From NCBI GenBank assembly GCA_028274465.1, contig CM051456.1, forward strand, positions 88,336,753 through 88,400,752: DNA of 64,000 nucleotides, read 5' to 3'. The notes under the pieces are model-generated. The model ran no database searches. It saw only the letters and a program-made list of their open reading frames with translations, and was not told the origin of the DNA. Source of the stretch: Plantago ovata (taxonomy: Eukaryota; Streptophyta; Magnoliopsida; Lamiales; Plantaginaceae). A program made the translations under genes and the position numbers. Positions 58,390-64,000 of this stretch are shown piece by piece. Positions within the stretch are counted from its first letter, which is position 1; the number at the start of each line of letters is the position of its first letter.

Positions 58390-60486
58390 TGTAAGAAAAT
58401 ATGGTCAGAGTTACCCCTAAGGTACGCAGCGGAATTTTAAAATTTTTCTTAACATACTGGTTAATTGATTATGCATATGTCGTATATATATAAACACGTC
58501 AATTAGAAGACTAACCTTACTTCCAAAGCAGCTTCCAAGTCTTCGTATCCGGTGTATCTTCTCCTTCATCGAAGTCGAAGATATCTACAATACTCTGTAT
58601 ATCTGCAAGACAATAAGAGTTAGTTTCCAGCTCCTAGAACCTCAACCTTGGTATCCACGGATGAACAGCCTATCAGAAGAATGCTAGGATATTCTTTATG
58701 TGACCAAGAAGACGGGGCGGCAATTCCCCCGGTGGCGGTGTGCGCGCGCGTGAGGTTAAGGGGAGGAGGGGAGAGTTTTTATTTTCTCTAAGAAAACTGG
58801 GTAGAATAACTGTGTCTGAAACTCGTGTTCAAAACTGTGTTTCAAATCATATGTAAAACTCTCTCTAATAGTCTACTATATATAGTAGTCTATAGAAGCC
58901 TAAAGCATAAGCAATTAGACTTCGTAAAGGAATAAGAATCTAATTCTTATCGCACAAGGAAACCAATATCAAGTCTAGATTCATTCCCAATCAAATTAAA
59001 ACTCAATCAGGAAAATCTAACTTATCCCTTGGACTTCTAATAGAGGAAGGAGTCAAACTCCTTCCCCTACTCAGCAACGCGCGCGCGCGCCTGTCCTACG
59101 GGAGGTGGGTCCCACTTTTGGGACCCACTTATATTTCTAAGGCAATCCAAACTCCAAGTAGATTTTGCCCAAGTGCATATGTTAATTCTAAATTAACATA
59201 TCCTTTACAATCAAACCTCCATTATATTTCCAAAATATAATCTTCAATTGTATTTACATAAAATACAATTATTTAGCCAATTCAATTAATAATTCCAAAT
59301 CATTAATTGAGCCACCAATTATTATAATTAATTCCAAATGAATTATAATCCATCAATCACAATTAATTCGAAATTAACTGCGATTCCATCTTCAAGGATA
59401 TCCTTATAGGCTGAATCACCGCATAGTGTGACCCATAGGGCCCCATCGTATTAAGCAAGTCCTAGACTAGGCAACATGGAATTTCTAGACGGTTCCATTT
59501 GCAATATTAATACGCGAGGACGTTTGAGAGGTTTCTCAAAGCTAACCCTTTCGTTGCGAAGCCTGTTGCGCTCAACGCGGCGATGGTAACGTCCCTTCAT
59601 CTGACTTACTCGGATGTATCTAGGATCGATGAAGTGTCTATCCCAATAATACATCCACGGGCGTCTCAGGGAGTTGTTTGGTTAAGATATACTTATGACC
59701 ATCATAATATATCATTTGCACTGGCCAGTGACTTTACCAACACAACTATGCAGACTACGAGCAGTGCTCTCCTGTGCTACAGTTGAGAGATGAATCCTTC
59801 ACAGAATCACTTATAACCCCCATTTGTATTTAGCCATAATCCTGGATCGTGTCTTAGGTCAACTGCTTATTCAGAGCTGACATCGACAGGTCCACCAAGG
59901 ATATGGAGCAACAAATGTGATGATAAAGTCCTGTAAGTGCAAAGGACGAATGGCATCACTTCGACAACTCACCGGTTCCCATAGACACGTCGGTGTAGAG
60001 TATACATCGATGGGAGTGTCCGGTGGGTACTTCCATTGTTCGATAAAGCTTCTTCGAACAACTATGCGCAGTTATGGGAACGTTCCTTGATTGTCCAACA
60101 ATCCGTTCCGTGGCCGTGGGATCGGCTCACACTTGCTCCAACAAGTATAACCTCCACGCATACTAGTCTTGTCAGGTTCATTCAGACCCCCACATCCGAG
60201 ATGTACCACGACTAGGGAGAGTTTGGGATAGATGATAAGTCACATAGCTCCCTCTAACTATGTGATCGGTCATCTATCCGAGGGGACATGTTTAATGTCA
60301 ATACAGACAACAATAAAGATATGACATGCTGCAGCCTGGTGTAATATAAATATGAAAGCGATACTCAACAGTAAAATGAAACAAACATATATTATATTAC
60401 GTTGACCTGTGTAATAGTACATATATGTCCTCTACAAGGGCACCATGCCCTTAGTAAGGACTGTCTCTAGGACATATACACTATCA
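58390..60486 (-). repeat. CO-6 3' LTR (2097 bp)
   Basis: Same structure as the CO-5 LTR: plus strand TGTAAGAAAA...CACTATCA. Inverted repeat GTGGGTCCC/GGGACCCAC at 59105-59128, (GC)n at about 59079-59092, palindromic TATA at 58873-58888. Inserted in the CO-5 integrase with flank ATAAC; the uninterrupted order is visible in CO-6's own pol near 63150. Confidence 0.92.
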
Positions 60487-60500
60487 ATCTCCCACTTGGA

Positions 60501-63500
60501 CTAGAGCCAGTCACCTTTATGCCTAATGCCCAGATTAGCATAATGTCTTAAGTGGACTTCCACTGATAAGACCTTGGTGAAAGGATCTGCCACGTTGTCC
60601 GTGGTTGAGACACGTTCTATACTAACTTCTCCTCTATCTATAATCTCACGTATAACGTGATATTTTCTAAGTACATGTTTGTTCTTGTTTGTAGATCTAG
60701 GCTCCCTAGCTTGAGCGACGGCGCCCGTATTGTCACAATAAATCGTTATTGGACTGGGAGAAGGAACAACCCTCAATTCCTTCAAGAACTCTGAAATCCA
60801 GACAGCTTCTTTCGATGCTTCTGATGCAGTAATGTACTCGGCCTCTGTGGATGAGTCAGCAATCGTGGCTTGCTTAGAGCTCTTCCAACAGACAGCTCCT
60901 CCGTTCAATTTGAATACGTATCCTGTCTGTGACTTAAAGTCATCAGGATCTGATTCAAATCCAGCGTCGACATACCCAGACATCTTCAATTCTGGTTCTC
61001 CACCAAACACCAAGAACATCTCTTTAGTCCGTCTAAGGTACTTAAGAATGTTCTTCACAGCAGTCCAGTGAGGTACTCCTGGATTCTGTTGGTGTCGACA
61101 AGTGACACTAAGCGCATATGCCACATTGGGCCTTGTGCAATTCATTGCATACATTATAGACCCTACTGCCGAAGCATAGGGCACACGACTCATTGCATTT
61201 CTTTCTTCATCAGTTTTAGGACCATCCTTAACTGATAAGACAATCCCATGCCTAGCTGGGAGAAAGCCTCTCTTTGAGTCGTCCATCTTATAACGCTTCA
61301 GTATTTTGTCGATGTAGGTGGACTGTGTCATTCCCAACATCCTCTTGGATCTATCTCTAAAGATCTTGATCTTTAGGATGTAGTTCGCTTCACCCAAGTC
61401 CTTCATCGAGAAGGTACTTGATAACCAAACTTTAGTCTCTTCTAGCACAGAGACATTGTTTTCCATGATCAAAATGTCATCTACATAAATGATCATGAAA
61501 ACAATCCTTTGTCGTTGTGTCTCGCATAGACACAGGGATCTTCCTTGCTTCTGACGAAGTCAAACGATTTGACAGCTTCATCAAAGCGGATGTTCCAGCT
61601 CCTTGACACTTGCTTTAGCCCATAGATGGATCTTTGTAATTTGCATACAGCAGTTGGCCTGGCTTTACTAATAAAACCTTCCGGATGTACCATATAGACC
61701 TCTTCCTCAAGGTTGCCATTGAGGAAGGCTGTCTTTACATCCATCTGCCAGATTTCATAATCATAGTAGGCAGCTATCGCAAGTAGAATTCGAATGGACT
61801 TCAATTTTGCTACTGGTGAAAAGGTTTCATCGTAATCGATGCCATACCTTTGCGTGTAGCCTTTTGCCACAAGCCTAGCTTTGTGCGTTTGTACCTTGCA
61901 TCGGCATCTGTCTTTCGTTTAAAGACCCATTTGCACCCAATTGGTCTAACCCCTTGGGGCAAGTCTACCAAGTTCCAAACTTGGTTCTGGTACATTGAAT
62001 CCATTTCTAATTCCATGGCCTCTTGCCATTTATCTGAGTCAATATCAATTATTGCCTCTTTGTAGGTCTCGGGATCTTCCCGATCTGATAAACCGACATC
62101 AAGTTCACTGATGTCTTCTATCATAAGGCTTTGCTTCTGAGGTCCTCTAAGGATCCTCTTCGACCTACGGAGCTCGACTTGTTCTGGTGCTTTTCTTTTC
62201 TGGCTTCGTGTAACACGAACATTATCAGTGGGTACTGATGCAGCTGGTCGTTGGGCGCGACCCTGTTCCCTTGCGGGAGGCTGCTCTTGTGCAACTTGTT
62301 GCACAGGTTGGTTGACAACGGGTTCTACAGGTGTGGTTTCAATTGTTGATCTAATCACAGGACTCCCACTGACTATGACATGCCTAGCAAGTGTCATATC
62401 ATCACCCTTGTCTACTTCAAAAGCTCCCACTGAACTTGAGTCCAAATCAGAAGATTTAAAGACCTCATGTTCGCGAGTGTCAAAGTCTTGAATTTCTTCA
62501 AGTTCTATCATATCATCTAACCTCTCTTCTTCGAGGTATTCAGCTTCTAAAAACTTCACGTTTCTAGACACGATCACCTTGTGATCTTCAGCATGATAGA
62601 ATTCATAGCCTCTCGTCTGACGAGGATAGCCTATGAAATATACTTTGACACCCTTGGCATCTAACTTATCAGTGAGCAACAGCTTGACTATCGCAGGACA
62701 GCCCCAAGGTCTAAGATAGCCTAGTGAAGGCTTCTTTCCCTTCCATAACTCATAAGGAGTTTTCTCCACTGATTTAGATGGTACACGGTTCAGAATGTAG
62801 ATTGCAGTTTGTAGTGCATATCCCCACAGATACTTTGGAAGAGTCTAGAATCCAATCATTGATCTTACCATGTCTAACAGGGTTCGATTCCTCCTCTCAG
62901 ACACACCGTTTAACTGTGGTGTTCCCGGAGGAGTCCATTGCGATTGAATCCCATTTTCCTTCAAGTAATCGGCAAATTCTTCACTAAGGTATTCACCTCC
63001 TCGATCTGATCGAAGAGTGACTATCCTTAGGTTCAATTCATTCTCGACCTCCATAAACTCCTTGAATTTCCCAAAGGTCTCGGATTTATTCTTCATAAGA
63101 AAGATATATCCATACCTTGAGAAATCGTCAGTAAAGGTAACGAAGTAAGGATAACCCCCACGCGCATGGACTTTAAACGGTCCACATACATCGGTATGTA
63201 TGAGCTCCAAGCAGCGAGTGGCATGAACACCTTGTCCAACAAAAGGTTTGTTCGTCATCTTACCCTTAACACAAGATTCACATGTACCATATGATTCGAA
63301 ATCAAATGGTTCTAAGTAGTCCAACTTCCTTAGTCTTTGAATCCGTGTTTCATTGATATGGCCTAGCCTACAATGCCATAGATAAGATGGATTATTCTTC
63401 TTACTTGAAGACGGTTGTTTGTTATGTATTTGAAATAAAGGTTGACTACTTTGCAAAATATATAAACCATTCACCAAGCGAGCCTTTCCATAATACTGAT

Positions 63501-64000
63501 CATTTAATGAAAAATAACAAGTATTATTCGCAAATCGAAAGGAAAAACCCATATTGTCTAACAATGGAATGAAAATAATATTTCTGACAATGCATGGAAC
63601 AAAATAAACATTATCAAGTTCTAAACATTGTCCCGAAGGTAAATCTATCTTGCTGCGTCCAACGCGTTTGGCTTCAACTGGATTGCCGTTCCCAACATGC
63701 AAGTCGATTTCACCTCGCTTGACTAGCCTGTGATCAATTAGCCCCTGCACATTATTACAAATGTGTGAGCCACAGGCTGTATCTAATACCCAACCATTGG
63801 AGTCAAAAGTAGTCATGTTCATTTCAATAACAAACATAAGCCCGTGGCTTCTTAGCTTGATCTGCCCTAAGCTTATGTCCTTTCTGCTTACAGAAAAGAC
63901 ATTCATCTGTGCGTACCGTTCCGCTTCTCTTGAACTTCCTTTTCTGGTTCGGACGCTTAGGCTTATCACTCCAAGTGTTAGCCTTGGCTCCCGACATTCC
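60501..64000 (-). pseudogene. CO-6 protease-integrase-RT-RNase H, broken, runs off right edge
   Basis: From the right edge leftwards: a possible CCHC knuckle remnant in another frame (CLFCKQKGHK, about 63870); aspartic protease (WVLDTACGSH, about 63780); GAG-pre-integrase (WHCRLGHINE); integrase core (HTDVCGPF, LRSDRGGEYL, NGVSERRNRT); RT ([27 protein letters not shown]); and RNase H ending KGDWL at 60501. Lesions relative to CO-5: a TAG just after VRSMIGF (about 62847), a 1-bp loss near 61900 and another change near 61500 in the RT. The frames 63969-62845, 62769-61810, 61870-61493 and 61496-60501 are the open parts. It is not functional as it stands. Confidence 0.92.

Overview
This window is plant nuclear DNA, almost certainly from a eudicot; the species cannot be fixed from sequence alone. 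The evidence is two intron-containing plant genes (an AIRP2-like RING E3 ligase and a GDSL esterase/lipase), LTR retrotransposons with plant-type primer binding sites (tRNA-Met type for copia, the Athila-type TGGCGCC site for Ty3/gypsy), a CACTA-type end and plant non-LTR elements. About four fifths of the window is transposable element. I use local names: GY-1 to GY-4 (one Ty3/gypsy family), CO-1 to CO-6 (Ty1/copia) and LINE-1 to LINE-4.

Left block, 1-26520, is a deep nest. CO-3 (SIRE-like copia, minus) was entered by CO-2 (copia, plus). CO-2 was entered by GY-1, which carries integrase. GY-1 was entered by CO-1 (SIRE-like, minus, mostly off the left edge) and by GY-2 (complete, target duplication ATAGG). 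To the right lie a CACTA-like fragment and a 5'-truncated SIRE-like LTR (CO-4). GY-3 (complete, 8.8 kb, target duplication TTTAT) splits that LTR.

Central block, 26521-40390, is the gene island. It starts with a diverged segmental duplication; each copy holds a four-unit minisatellite of hairpin-forming units. An AT-rich tandem duplication of 1.1-kb units follows. The RING E3 gene (five coding exons, 32682-35627, plus) ends about 1 kb from the 3' end of the GDSL gene (two coding exons, 38021-36635, minus), so the two are convergent. Both gene models keep frame at every junction and give full-length proteins (255 and 382 aa). A small TRIM-like element lies upstream of the GDSL gene.

Right block, 40390-64000, begins with a head-to-tail row of four non-LTR retrotransposon copies separated by (TAA)n tails. 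LINE-3 keeps an open 635-codon reverse transcriptase frame. LINE-4 keeps the 5' end with zinc-finger-like cysteines. LINE-4 is interrupted by GY-4 (8.2 kb, target duplication GACAC) and then by CO-5, itself interrupted by CO-6. CO-5 and CO-6 run off the right edge.

The complete gypsy copies (GY-2, -3, -4) carry LTRs, primer site, gag and protease but no reverse transcriptase, RNase H or integrase. They look non-autonomous, mobilised by relatives such as GY-1. GY-3 and GY-4 carry in place of pol a second gene resembling the 'putative plant transposon protein' family, behind a leader with repeated GC palindromes and a candidate 5'-UTR intron. No rRNA, tRNA, CRISPR array or bacterial-type operon was seen.
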